Assembly (NCBI GenBank): GCA_933228895.1 | Contig: OW121856.1 | Coordinates: 106,863,027-106,927,026, forward strand | Reading direction: 5' to 3' | Length of the DNA: 64,000 nt | From: Platycnemis pennipes | Lineage: Eukaryota; Arthropoda; Insecta; Odonata; Platycnemididae | Shown: piece by piece, positions 45,851 to 57,841 of the stretch | Numbering within the stretch: the first letter of the stretch is position 1 | How the letters are laid out: every line of letters begins with the position of its first letter | Notes under the pieces: model-generated | Database searches by the model: none | The model's input: the letters and a program-made list of their open reading frames with translations, nothing else | What the model was told of the DNA's origin: nothing | Translations under genes and position numbers: made by a program

Positions 45851-48287
45851 ACAATTTTAAAAACATGCGCTATCTTAGCTTGCGGAAGACGGAAATACTT
45901 TTAGTTTTGATGGTATTCTTCGTCTATAAAAACTAAGCAAGTGTAAAAAGGCAAATTGAGAGAATTAGAGTTGCTTTCTACTTTTATACATTCATTTCGG
46001 AAAGCGAGCTCCACCCAACAGGACTTTCGGCCAGACGAGATAAGCTACTCGAAGTTGCCAAGTTGTATGCTACGTAGGTACCGCGTGCACCAAAAACCAC
46101 GCAAGAAAATCTTGAGCATGCACAGGAAAAATATCCTTGCTTATGCTCGAATAAAAGTTTAGTTGCAGTATTCACCAAAATAAAATTAGCAGTAAGTGAG
46201 ACAGCTTTTGTCCCCACATTTCTCGGCTTCTCGATGAAAGAAACAAATTGCACTTCAAATTATCCTCAACTACGTCTCCAAAAACTTTGCGCAAGGAGGC
46301 ATAGTGACGGTATATTTCCAAACATACTGTTAGTTCTTAAACTGACACTGACTTGCATTCCTTTTTTCCGCTATTGTCAAGTCCTCATGACTCATTCTAG
46401 CATTAGGCGAGCTGCTTGCAGCAGAAGATTTAACACGTGCCCTACCATTCTCTTTCAAGCATACTCTGGGCAGTTGAGCGTGCTTTTATAGCAAAAAATA
46501 AAATTAAAATCAATATCAAATAACCAACGAATTCTATTGTTACTTCATAAGTGGACTCATATTAATGACTCAAGAACAAGATAAAGTTTCATATGGTGAT
46601 TTTTGGAACGGAAAGCATGCGGGATGGAAAATAACGCAATCTGTCAACTTCGTCAATATCAAAAATATTGATGAACTAAATAGTATGAAACTTCGTATGG
46701 CTATGAACAAAGCCCTTAGCTACAACATGTGAAAAGGAAAGTTTGATGTCTCGATCTGCGTTGTTCTTGCGATGCCCCAAATTCGATGGATCCATTTGGT
46801 ACCAAAAAATTTTCACTAAAAATCCATTCTCACACCTGGCACTTCAGTAAATAAAATTAGTAAAAATATTTTAATACCATCAGTGAATGTAAAAATAAAC
46901 AAGCTTTAATTTAATATACTTTACTTTAAAATCGCATAAGCCATCTTGGAGATATTGGTCTTCAAACTTGCAGGTGACGGAATTTTTGCAACGGATAGTA
47001 GGTATCCCTAATAAGGGTGTTACAGACGGTATATTGCATAAAACTTATAAGTTTTTCTATTCAATTTTTCTATTTCCTATTTAGGATTATTAATTAAGTC
47101 ATTAATTGCCAAGTTCCTAGTCACAGCTTAACTATAATAAATTTTTGATCAAATTTTTTCCTTAGAAATCTAAAACTTTAATTCACAGGACTCTATACAA
47201 AATTCATATACCTGAGCGTATTCATCCGCAAATGAAAATTCATTGTTCAAACATTATTAACTTGCATTAATGGACATCGGAAATAACCTGTTCCGATTCT
47301 GGGTGTTCATGCATCACACAAACGGTGGTGATTGACGTCCTTTTTACGATCCCAAATGCTATCATATTTGGGCAGAAATCCATCCATTTTGAAGAGATGG
47401 TGTCACTAATTGGAAGAGGAAGAAGAGTATGTTTTCACTGAAATAGCAGACATTGTCTATTTTTCTCGACGAAATGCATCTCGAAATATTATTCGGCCCC
47501 CAATACAAATAATAGAAGACACGAATAATATAATCAGAATTAAACAAATACCATCCCGAGTGGAGAAGGCAGTAAAAGTATGAAATATTTGGTAAATGGA
47601 ACCATGAACACGTGTGAAGATTTAAATGTCACACTGCTCCACAATAAGTAATTTTGGATAGCCAATATATTATGTGATTACGTACACAAACATTGCTATA
47701 ACGAAGCTTTTATTTGAAAAAAATTACCCGCAATGTAAAGCAAAACTCAATAAAGAAGATAAGAGATTTAGGAATTTGTGTCCTTTAATTATATCGTCAT
47801 TCCTTTTTAAAACAATGCTTCACTGTGATCTCAGTAATCTTCATTTCTTGCAACCAACGCGAGAGAGATAACCACAGAGGGTGGCCTTTTTAAATTGAAA
47901 AACATTTGGTCGCCATGATCCCAACGCACATACGGCAGTGCTTACACTTGCGAATTCTTATTTGCATATCTCACTTCTCCCTTACACCTAATTATGGAAA
48001 TATAGTTTTCTTAAGTACAATAGCTATTACTATTAAATTAAATTACTAGCCGGTCAACTTTAAAAGGTGAAATAATATTGGAAATGTTGGTACATATATT
48101 AACTTGATTCTCCATATTGATAACTGAAACAACAGAAACTTTTATTACTCAAGGTGTTCAAGTTGTTAACTTGAGAAAATTATTTGCAAGGCCTGCTTTG
48201 CATTTCAAAAAATTTTTCCACAGCGGAACTTCAAAAATTGGGGGGAGACTATAATCAGGGAGGACTATACTCGGAGGACTATGGTAT

Positions 48288-50530
48288 TAGGGATGATCGG
48301 ATCCATCGGGTCCAAAGATCCGCGGATCTTTGATTTTTCTTGGATCCAAAGACAGTAAAATCTGATCCAGATCGTAGTTTTTAAATTTTCATGGCTTAGC
48401 GATCGAAAAGCCCCGTGAATGGAATATAGGTGTGGTAGATATTGACAAGGAGAGGTTGTATAACTCAGGTCATGTAATTAGATGAAAATTTTTCCGTGCA
48501 ACTAGAAGCAAATAAAGAAATATGACTTTTTTCCCCATTACCCCGATATCGCGAGAAAAAAAATACGCAGGATGTCACGCGGGTGGCCTACATTCGCCGG
48601 TTGCTGGCGGACAAGAGCTGCGCAAAGTTCGATCCCTATCGCAGTTCAATATTTTCTTTCAGTCATTGCATCAAAAATTTTATCATCTTCAATTTCAAAC
48701 CCTTGCATCTGAATATTCACTTTATTAAACTTTTATTGTTTAAATTAGATATATGAATGTGTCACTCAAAAATTAGTGATGGTAGGGTCGGATCCAAAGA
48801 CCCACGAATCTTTCATTTCATTCGCTACTGAATTCATATCCGAAGACGAATTCGTAACTGGTACGAAGATTTTTAAATTTCGCGGCTTAAAGATCAATGC
48901 ACCCCGCTAATGGAATATAGGCACTGTAGATACTAACTATGAGGGGATTTGTTACTCGGGTCAATTTTTTTCTGTGCCAGTAATACAAAGTAAAGAAATA
49001 CACGTCTTAGCTTTTTTCTACATACATGCACGGGAAAAAATTAAGTAATCAGAAATTCCCGTGGGTTGCCTGCATTTGCCAGATTCGCATTATAGCGAAA
49101 TTGTCAAAAATGAGAGCTAGTGTACTGCCGGTCGCGAATTCGATCCTTAACACTGCCTAGGATTACAGGCCATTCAGCATTCCTAGGGTAAGACAAGCAG
49201 GTAGTTAAAAAAAAGTAGATTATCAGAAATTTCTTGTCAATTTATAAGTCAACAAATTACACAAAAATAATAAAATTTGGCATTAGTGAAAGCGATTGGA
49301 AATATTTTATTACAGAATTAAAATCGTGGAAACATTAGATTAACTTTACAATGTATTTTTGAGTGATGCATTTGTAAATCTAGTTTAAGCAATAAAAGTA
49401 CAGAAAAGTCAATATCTACACACATACAAGGATTGTAAATTAAGGATGATAAAATTTATGATTCTGGTTGAAAGAAAAATTTTAAACAGCAATAAGAATA
49501 GACCTTCAATATCGGCAGTACACTACCCCACTCTGCAATTGTCGGCTTACCCCAGTGTAGCGAATGCAGGCATGTCATTCTGCTTTCTTTCTTGGGATTC
49601 CGGGCCAATGGAGAAAAAAGCCGAGAAACAGATTTCTTTAATTTGCTTCTAGTAGGATGAAAAAGGCTCATCTCGTTTCATGATCCGAGTTACACAACCT
49701 CTCCTTACAAATATAAAACTCACAAATTCCATTTTAAGGGTTATTATTAATAAGACATTGCAAAATTACTAGTTTAGCAGCTTGGAATATTCTATAATAA
49801 TGTTTTCGTCTTAAAATAGGAATCTCCAGATATTCTATAAATGGAATCTCCTGACCGCATTAAAAAATTTTTGTTTCTAAAAAAGAATTTGAAAGCATTC
49901 AAGGATTTGATTAACAACAGCAACCCAAGTTAATGTAAACCCATTGTGCACTGAATTAATTTTAAGTTTTCGATTTTGTTTTATTATTTAATATTCTATA
50001 TTATATATAACTGGCATGTGATATGCTCCAAAGTCTTTTTTCTATAATTACATTAAAACCTTACTGTACAGAGGGTGATACAATATGCCATCACTAGGAT
50101 CTTATATTTTGGAAATTAATTCAAATGTTAATGAAAATGAACTTATCATGTTTCCTTTAACTAAACTTTAAAGAATAGTTGCACAGGTTTAAAATATGTA
50201 TTGTTTGATGAGAACGTGATAAGGAAAGTGCACTTTATATTACAAGTAATAAGATATAGTTATTGCATCCATAAATCTTGATCCTGGGAAATATTATCAA
50301 CACAGATGATAGGAAGTTGATTTTTTTCTACCATAAATATTCTTGATTTTTGGAAATACAATTGTTGCTGTTTTTCTGTATAGATTAAAAATTTAGGATT
50401 AGAAAAGGTATGAAAGTCTGAATCCATTATCTGAAACTAAGCTCCTGAAACTAAGACAAAGTTCCGAAACCCAGGCAAGGATCCGGTTCTGGATTCGGAT
50501 AAAAAAAAAACCTGGATCCGTCCATCACTA
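48288..50530 (-). mobile_element. Non-autonomous hAT-like repeat, copy B (2.24 kb)
   Basis: Starts TAGGGATGATCGGATCC and ends GGATCCGTCCATCACTA. It is the reverse complement of copy A (32,832-34,794) with long well-conserved stretches, for example 49,640-49,960 against 33,400-33,720. An internal TAGTGATGGTAGGGTCGGATCC at 48,777 shows a second, nested terminus, so copy B may be two related elements, one in the other. It includes AAGTTCGATCCCTATC, a B-box-like string also kept in copy A (34,326). Flanks TATGGTAT and GTAGTATA are only partly alike. Confidence 0.7.
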
Positions 50531-50598
50531 GTAGTATATATACTTGTTGAACTGTCTTCCTTTCATGTACCTGATGATACCCTAGCAGGTGAAACTGG

Positions 50599-50760
50599 TT
50601 GCGTGAGTGTATAACTGTTTGTATGGAAATACAAAGTTTTTCTTGTGAAAATATATGTTGTGACGGCAGCACGTTTCGCTACTTGACAAACTGTATCAAT
50701 GATTGTGATCACAGAGACAAAACTGTCCTTTGTTTATGTTTTCGAGGTAAGATTCCCTTT
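50599..50760 (+). other. Cys-rich open frame ending at a splice-donor-like site
   Basis: Starting at the internal Met (50,623) the frame reads MEIQSFSCENICCDGSTF, then NCINDCDHRDKTVLCLCF, and a CGAG/GTAAGA donor-like site follows. Counting from the frame's start there are ten cysteines in about 50 codons. There is no signal peptide. It sits directly after repeat copy B, on the strand opposite to ena. No family recognised, and it may be chance. Confidence 0.15.
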
Positions 50761-50819
50761 GTGTATAGAGTTGTCACGTTGTGTTTGTGTGAAAATTGCG
50801 ATTTGAGTTGAGATATCAA

Positions 50820-51420
50820 TCCTCAGAGTGGAAGGGTGAACGTGGCTAGCCACACGTGCAGCTTGATTCCACATGATTATTGCGCGGGAGGCGGGCTTTC
50901 TGCTCGTCACTTGTTATGGTTAGGTGGCATGGCACAGCAGGTCAGTTGACGGTACTTCCTGACAAAGAGAGAGGGACTTGAGCCGAAAACCTGATCAGGG
51001 CAACATCTCTCCACTGCCGCGCTCTGTGTCAGGAGTATCAGAACTTGTGCTGGGAACCAGCTAGGAACAAGAAAGCTGCTGCCACGCTCACTTGTTGAGA
51101 CAAAACCATCGGCACGAATGGATCTTCCTTGGAGAGGATCCCAGGAACTTCAACGTCGGAGGACAAGCCTGCAGACTCCCGAGTCACAGTCGAGTCCTAG
51201 GCGTCTCCCCAAGCCATCCACCCTTCCAGCTAGTCGCTCTCCAGAAACCCCAGAAAACGCGTAAGATGCAATGGCCCGAGAAAGATCCCCGCAGCTGTCG
51301 ACCTGGCCATGTGCCCCTTCCCCCCCCTTCTCAGCGAAAGAATCCCCAGTGGTGATGCCTCACCCCGCACTGCCCGATGAGTGCAACGATTAACTTTTCG
51401 GCTTCCAGAGAGGAGCTACC
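50820..51420 (+). other. G+C-rich island without recognised content
   Basis: About 600 bases clearly richer in G+C than their surroundings, with a plus-strand frame at 51,092-51,355 (FLGEDPRNFNVGGQACRLPS and so on) that matches nothing I know. Could be an undetected exon, an LTR or a CpG island. Confidence 0.3.
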
Positions 51421-54400
51421 ATGGTGTGTCATAGAGAGTTTGCTTAGAAGAATTGCTAACTTCTGCCAATTGGACACCATTCAATTCTCATTGCATTGTT
51501 TCTTCTTTAGTCATTCAGGTAAAAGATTTTCAACCTAATGATTGTTTTGGACAAGTGTATTAATTTTATAATATTTCATGTTCGTATTTACATACAAGCG
51601 GTAGGTGAATGGAGATGATTGTATTATTGACAAACTTGTTAGATATCATTTTAATTCACTTTCTTATCAAGAAATACAAAGTATTACCGAGAAAGATAGG
51701 GATAATACATTTGGATATCATGACAAAAGAGTGTAAAAATCATCATATTCATAAAAAACTTTGGTTCCACGTCTCGATTGTGTAGGTGTAAGGTTGAAAA
51801 ATATCCTGTTGGCTTTAACTTTCATTTTCCAATGAGAAAAATGTCTGGAGTAAAACTGGACTGGAGGATTTGATCAATTTCCATAAGACACGAAGAAGAC
51901 AAACTATCACTAATCCACATGTTTTACCTGAAACAGTGAAAGAAATTTGGAAAAATACACGTTGGGTACGTGAAAAACTGAAGATTGGTTAGTAACTCTA
52001 TCAAAGTTTTTGGGAAAGCAAGATTTTACTTTTCAAGAACTTGGGATTTTGATAGTAAACTGAAAAATCACCTGAACCGTTTTTTCAGGAAGGTTGAGTG
52101 ATATTGAAAATTATCTATTATCGTCCATTCCATATCTAAATACAGTAGAACTTGGTTAGAACGTTTTTGAAGGGACCACAACAAATTAACGTGCATACCA
52201 GGAAAGTAAATCATAGCTATTAGGGTAATTGCAATGAGGTAAAGTCATCATAATTACGATTACTTTCAGAAGTTCTCGTAAGATCGTCTCTTCGTACATT
52301 TAAAATTAATAAAATGGGCGGGACATTGCCAAAACGATACAATATATGGAAATCACAATGTTTCATAGATTTCCCCGAGACAATTACATAAACACGGCGG
52401 CATTTACCCGTGATTTATAATGTATATAAGGAGAGGACAGGTTCAGCCAAGTCATTTCATCTTTCTTACTTCTTACTCTGAGAATATAATAACCGTAAGT
52501 ATGTCAGTTGGTTGTTTTAAAGCTTAGTAAAAATTAGGTATTATTTTATATTTACCTAAAACTCGGCAACAGCTGTACCGGCTGTACCCATTACGTTCCT
52601 TCGCAACATAGCAGTACGGCGGTTTCTATTTACAGTGTTAATGCCTAATGGTAAGAGGAAAAAAATTCCATAACGTTGCATATTATACAGGGAGAAGCTT
52701 CCCCTAGTTCAAAAGGCAGGCCTTGCCACTGATGCCTATACACCTTGTAACCTATATATATTCCTCTTGACTGAATTCCAAATATTGAGAGTTTCCTGAG
52801 AGACAGACTGTCAGTGAAACTATTTCATATCCTTCCCTCATCTCATGAATTGCAGATTACCATCTCATTCCGTGTATTACCTTCCTTCCCAAGTCCAGTA
52901 TGTGCACAGTCCTAGTCACCCAAGTGATCTCTCACAGCAGCCTTTTAAAAGAGCCTTCACGCTGCAATCTGAAGCATTCTAATCATTAAAACGTGATACA
53001 GTGGAAGCCCCATACAACAGGCGTGGTGTATAACAAGAAGCTCAAAATTGCGAGGGATAGGCACCATTCATTCATGATGTAAAATACATCGCAACAACCA
53101 GGGCAACAATCTGTTTTCACAGGGGTCGTTCGATATTACAAGTGCTATACAGCACACTGCATGCGCACAACCTTGCGCTCATGACATTTATCATTTGCAT
53201 TGAAATGAAAGCATAAATTTTTCCTCCACATGCTCCACCTAATGGTCAAGTTTACATTTATGGTATTCCAGGCATACCCGCGTGTGCACCTATGGATTTA
53301 TTGATAGTGCATGCACCTTCTGCCATTTTTGCTATTCTTTATCTCGTCACCAGTTCATTCTGGGGGCCCACTTCATGGTTAGGAAACGGAAGCCATTGGA
53401 TCTCTATCATAGAACTTCATAATATGTAGTAATGAATATGAAAGTGGTGGGGCAGAGGGATATTGTTATCAAAAGGATTGCACAGCTCGCAATGGAAGTC
53501 ATTACAGCACAATATATTTTGCACACCTCAATGAAATTCAAAATGGAACTTAAAACTATTTGTATGTGACCTTGCTTGCAACAAATATGATTTCAAATAA
53601 TCAAGAGAATATTCCACTTATGGAAAATGCTGTCAATGACTATTGATTACTGTGATGCATATACCTGTAAATGCTGATGAAGTTCGACTCTATGATTCAG
53701 ACAATGTATATGCTACTACTTGTTGAAAGATTCCAACAACTTTAAGTCAGCTGTTTTCTGAGGCGAACTTATAGCAATGGAAAGTGGCCTCTTTCGTTTA
53801 TGCTTCTACCCTGGAGAAGATTTTCTCACGGTGCTTGTAAGGAACTAAATCCCACAGAAAAATAACTTGGGCATACTATTACCTAGCGTTCTTGCAAATA
53901 ATACAAAATAGAACTTTCTCTGACCCTTTTACATTTTTTTACGCCTCATAGAGAGTTAATGTGAGAGATATGACAAATTCTCCGGTTTCCAAAGTTTTTT
54001 GCAAATAAGAGTCCATCTTACTTGCTGTCGCGATGCATTTCAGACTCAAGAGAGTACAGCAATGTGGAGTGTCTTGTGAGTCAAGAGTACATGTTTATAT
54101 TCCAAATACGTATAACATGAAATTTAATGCCATTGACAGTAAATACAACTACAGGTCAATGAAGTGAGCAAAAATATCATTATTACCAACTATCTTACTG
54201 GAATCTTTTGTCTCTGTTCACCAAAATGCACATAATATTGGTTAAACTAACCTTAGAGTTGCAGTAATTGGCTGAGGAATGATTATTTAAACGTCTTAAG
54301 TAATAATGAGAGTTCGATATAGCTAGTGATTTTTCAGGTCCTGAGAGCTCTCGCTACATGGGAGCTTCTATAATAAATATAGCATTTGAAAATCGCATTA

Positions 54401-55651
54401 CAAGCAATATTTCCTATCAAATTAAAAGTGTATGAACTTGCGCCTAGTTTGTAACTTCTGGACACTCCCTCCTGAGCCTAGTGTTTGTCAGGGGACAAAA
54501 TGCCACATTCACGCCACACAAAATGTATTTTGTCAGAGTTCTCAATTGAACACAGCCACAGTGATGCCATAATCCACATGGGCTAGCCAAGGTAACCAAG
54601 GTACAAGGTAACAGGCTAAATAGAGATTCACGTGAGTAGTAAGTGTGAGGAAATGAATGCAAATATGTTGAAACCCCTCAAATGCTTGCGTCTACTTCAC
54701 AAGCCATGTTCCCACACAAGCTGCCCATATTCATTCTACAATGGGGTCATTTACCATATATTTTTTATTGCCGAATCTGATAGAGCTTATAAAATAAAGA
54801 GACCCGTATGTTTCAGTTTTTTGATCCGACAAATATTTCCAGAGTTATAAGAGGCGAAAACTGATGTTTTTAACCCTTTTGGAAAAGTGGGCGTGGAGCA
54901 AACTCTGACGTATATCGACTTCGTCCAATCACAACTAAGCCCACGAAGCTACTTTGCCTTATCGCAATGGGGGGACACAGCTGACTCTGCCAATAGGGGC
55001 GATTGCGACAGCATCTGTGTGAGCAGACCTTCCGAGAACCCCCCTACACTCCCTTCCCTTCCTTGAAAAGCAGTCAAGGACGGGAGGAAAATGAAGTCAA
55101 TGTTATCACAGCAGCACTTTCGGTGGGTGTCACCTTTTGCTCATTTTAATTTTTGATTCATGAGTGAATGGTTGTGGTTAGAAGATTAATTTTTTCACTA
55201 AAATTCTTTTTTCGTTTCCATCTAACGATTTCGTGTACAAAATTGCGATTTTGGTTCCGAGTTAATGCCCCCATTGGGACATCCACCTCACGGGCCGAGT
55301 ATAAAGACACAATCACTAATGAATGTCACAATGCTCTCCGTTCATCTACTTTCAACGTGGGTGGTAGCATTATGGCAGCAAGTTCAAAATTCACTCTTTT
55401 CTATTCATCTGTTTCTGGTGTCCTATTACAAATACCTGTCGCAGAATAAAACAGTAGGAAATTTACAATACCATTATCTTTCCATGAATCACAACCAACA
55501 CGTGTGGATAAGACTGCTTCTCCTTAAATCTAAGCTGGAATATCACGGTGGATCTTGAAGGCCTGGGATTATGGTACTTGCCAGCTGTTAGAATAATGGT
55601 TGAATTTCACGACATTAGAGAGAGAGAGAGAGTGTGTATTGGGTGACTTAC

Positions 55652-55719
55652 ACTGTTGCTGCTGCTGCTGAGACATTCTCCTCTCTTGGATTATGGCCAC
55701 ATCCTCCCTTGTCATGGTC
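55652..55719 (-). CDS. ena: Probable enabled exon, Gln-rich, upstream of the proline-rich exon
   Basis: A good acceptor (TTTCAGTTTAATTGACAG) opens a 68-bp exon. It begins with one base completing a codon, continues TMTREDVAIIQERRMS and six Gln, and ends with one base before a consensus GTAAGT donor. That leaves phase 1, exactly what the exon at 35,798 needs (it starts with two bases). The strand, Gln-rich end and phase all fit the region after EVH1 in insect Enabled. I cannot confirm the match from a database, and it could belong to another minus-strand gene. A GA repeat lies just inside the intron (55,617-55,632). Confidence 0.6.
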
Positions 55720-56100
55720 CTGTCAATTAAACTGAAATTAATGAGTAAAAATTTGAAAGACTCATGTCCAAGCTTACGTGAAAGCACACATTCACACAAC
55801 AACAACGACAGCACCCTAATGGAGCACAGCATGAATGCCTCATCAACTGTCAGCTACCATTGGCACACACAAACACATCCGTCTCCTTCTCTATGGCACA
55901 CTTGGCCGACACCCATATGGGTGACTGCAGGGTATGGAGGAAGGAACGGCAATTAACTCTTAACTAATTGTGCCGAAGAGTCTATGCGTCCCATCTGACT
56001 GGGACAAAGTACTGAACTCAAAATGAATTCCTCACTGGACCCCCCACGAGTCACCACTGCCTTCCCGTCATCATCTCCCATGGCTTTCTCCTTCTTCACA

Positions 56101-56290
56101 TCACCATGCTAATAAAGGTAGTAGTTTCAGGCTTGATTTGGTGGAATATCATAGCGAAAGAAAAAGACTGGCAATTTTCCACAAAAATAAGGATTTTACT
56201 TGACCGGTTTCGGTGTACAACACCATCTTCAGGTGTACAGCACCTGAAGATGGTGTTGTACACCGTCTTTTTCTTTCGTCACCATGCTAA
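56101..56290. mobile_element. Short Penelope-type hairpin insertion with 12-bp target duplication
   Basis: TCACCATGCTAA occurs at 56,101-56,112 and 56,279-56,290, a perfect 12-bp duplication round a 166-bp insert. The insert contains a perfect 25-bp-arm hairpin (56,211-56,235 and 56,241-56,265, loop TACAG), flanked by a second inverted pair GAAAGAAAAAGAC (56,156-56,168) and GTCTTTTTCTTTC (56,265-56,277). The string GACCGGTTTCGGTG with CACCTGAAGATGG is what I associate with termini of Penelope-like elements in arthropods. Confidence 0.75.
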
Positions 56291-57379
56291 CAGTGAGCAT
56301 TTCCATGTGTGACTCAAATACCAGGAATAAAAATAGAATACGTAAGACTGGAGAACTCAAACACATTCAATAATAACTCACATGAAACCCCTAATTTTGA
56401 TATCATTGGTGGCCCCCAAATGGAGTATCCACGGGACATGAACAGCATCAAGCTAAATGCTCAAGGTCTACAGACACCATGCAGCATCGGCTGACAACAT
56501 CATCATGTCGTACAACTTTGTACAGGAGCTCTCTGACAATGATTCAGCTTATAACAGTTCTGCACGCTTAAATAAAATATGCCCAAATCATACTACAATG
56601 TGTATGATTTTCAATTAGGGGTGGATTACACCCAAATCCTTATTGGAAAACACATGTCTGCAAATATGTAGTTGGGGGGATCGAGTTAGTGCGTAGGTTG
56701 AGAGTAATGTAATTGGGTAAAGGTAGGAGTTTCAGGGGAATGGAGGAAGGATGGAAAGAAACCCAGAGTTGTCATCAGCCTGATCTTAACAAAAGATGCC
56801 AAGGGAGCATGTCCCAAGAGATGGAGTGCTGGAAGTGCACTCGACGTTCCCAGATGAATGTTTCATTGGTAAGCCGGTCTCCACTCGTGTGCCTAGTGGA
56901 GAGTATTAATTGAGTCCAGTACTCCATCCATCCAATGGGACGTTAAGAAGTAGTCCCCATGGCACCTTTCATAAAGAGCAGGCTAATGCCAATACCGGGT
57001 TTCTCTCCACCCTTCCTCCGTTCCCTCAAACTACTTACACAACTATCCATTCTGGCACAACAAGCCTTAGCTGTCATTTGCCTCCCCCAAACACTATATT
57101 CCATTGTTTTGATACCACCACAAGAATATAGGAAAATCCATATTTAACGATAATATTATAGAATGGAATTACATATACCTGAGCAATATTAACTTTAGAT
57201 TTTACAGGATGCAAAGTATAAGATCTGTATTTAATCCAGATTAAGACTTTGTTTGGGATTTCTAGATTTTTCAATCTAGATCTAATACGGAATCAAGAAG
57301 GATTTAGAAATCTGGATTGAATTTCATGGAAAATCCTCAAAAAATCTAGATTTAATCCTTTCCTGGTTTGTAGGGTACA

Positions 57380-57786
57380 TTAAAACTGTGATAAGGAACA
57401 AACTTGGTGACCTGCAGTACAATAGCTCTCGATATCCACCTGAGCCCTGTTAATGAAGGCTACCTCCTGTGTGACACTCAACTTATTTTTTTTCTCACGG
57501 TACCCCGAGCCTATGGAGAAAAAAATGCAATAACACATATTTCTTTATTATTCTTCTAGTTACATGGAAGAATTTCCCTCTAATTTCAAGATCTGAGTTA
57601 CAAAATCTCAGCTAGCCAATATCTACCATACCTACAATCCATTCACGGGGTGCTGAGATCACTAAGCTGTGAAATTTTACAATTTCGGATCCAGATCTGA
57701 TTTTATGCTGTGTATTCAGATCCAAGGGAAAAGAAATATCTGCAGATCTTCGAATTCGACGGATCTGATCTGACCATCCCTACTAA
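57380..57786 (+). repeat. hAT-like repeat, copy C (right part only)
   Basis: Shares order and sequence with the right third of copy A: TAGCTCTCGAT, AATGAAGGCTACC, CATATTTCTTTATT, CTAGTTACATGGAA, CAATATCTACCATACC and the end GGATCTGATCTGACCATCCCTA. The left two thirds are missing. Sequence 57,240-57,375 before it has repeated CTAGAT(T/C)TA motifs. Confidence 0.75.
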
Positions 57787-57841
57787 ATACTAGTAATTAA
57801 TTACTAAAGACTAATATTTAATTACTGGAGACTAGTAATTA

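Larger units (their letters stand above)
35799..55651 (-). other. ena: Ena large intron (19.9 kb)
   Basis: Lies between the Gln-rich exon and the proline-rich exon, if no small exon was missed between them. It holds the LINE copy B, pogo-like MITE, LTR element, Penelope-like element and hAT-like repeats listed separately. Isolated pogo-like termini also start at 52,143 (CAGTAGAACTTGG after TA) and 52,999 (CAGTGGAAGCCCC after TA) without confirmed partners. Long stretches at 39,530-40,430, 40,610-41,270, 45,830-48,280, 51,420-52,140 and 53,160-55,650 show nothing else I recognise. Confidence 0.65.
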
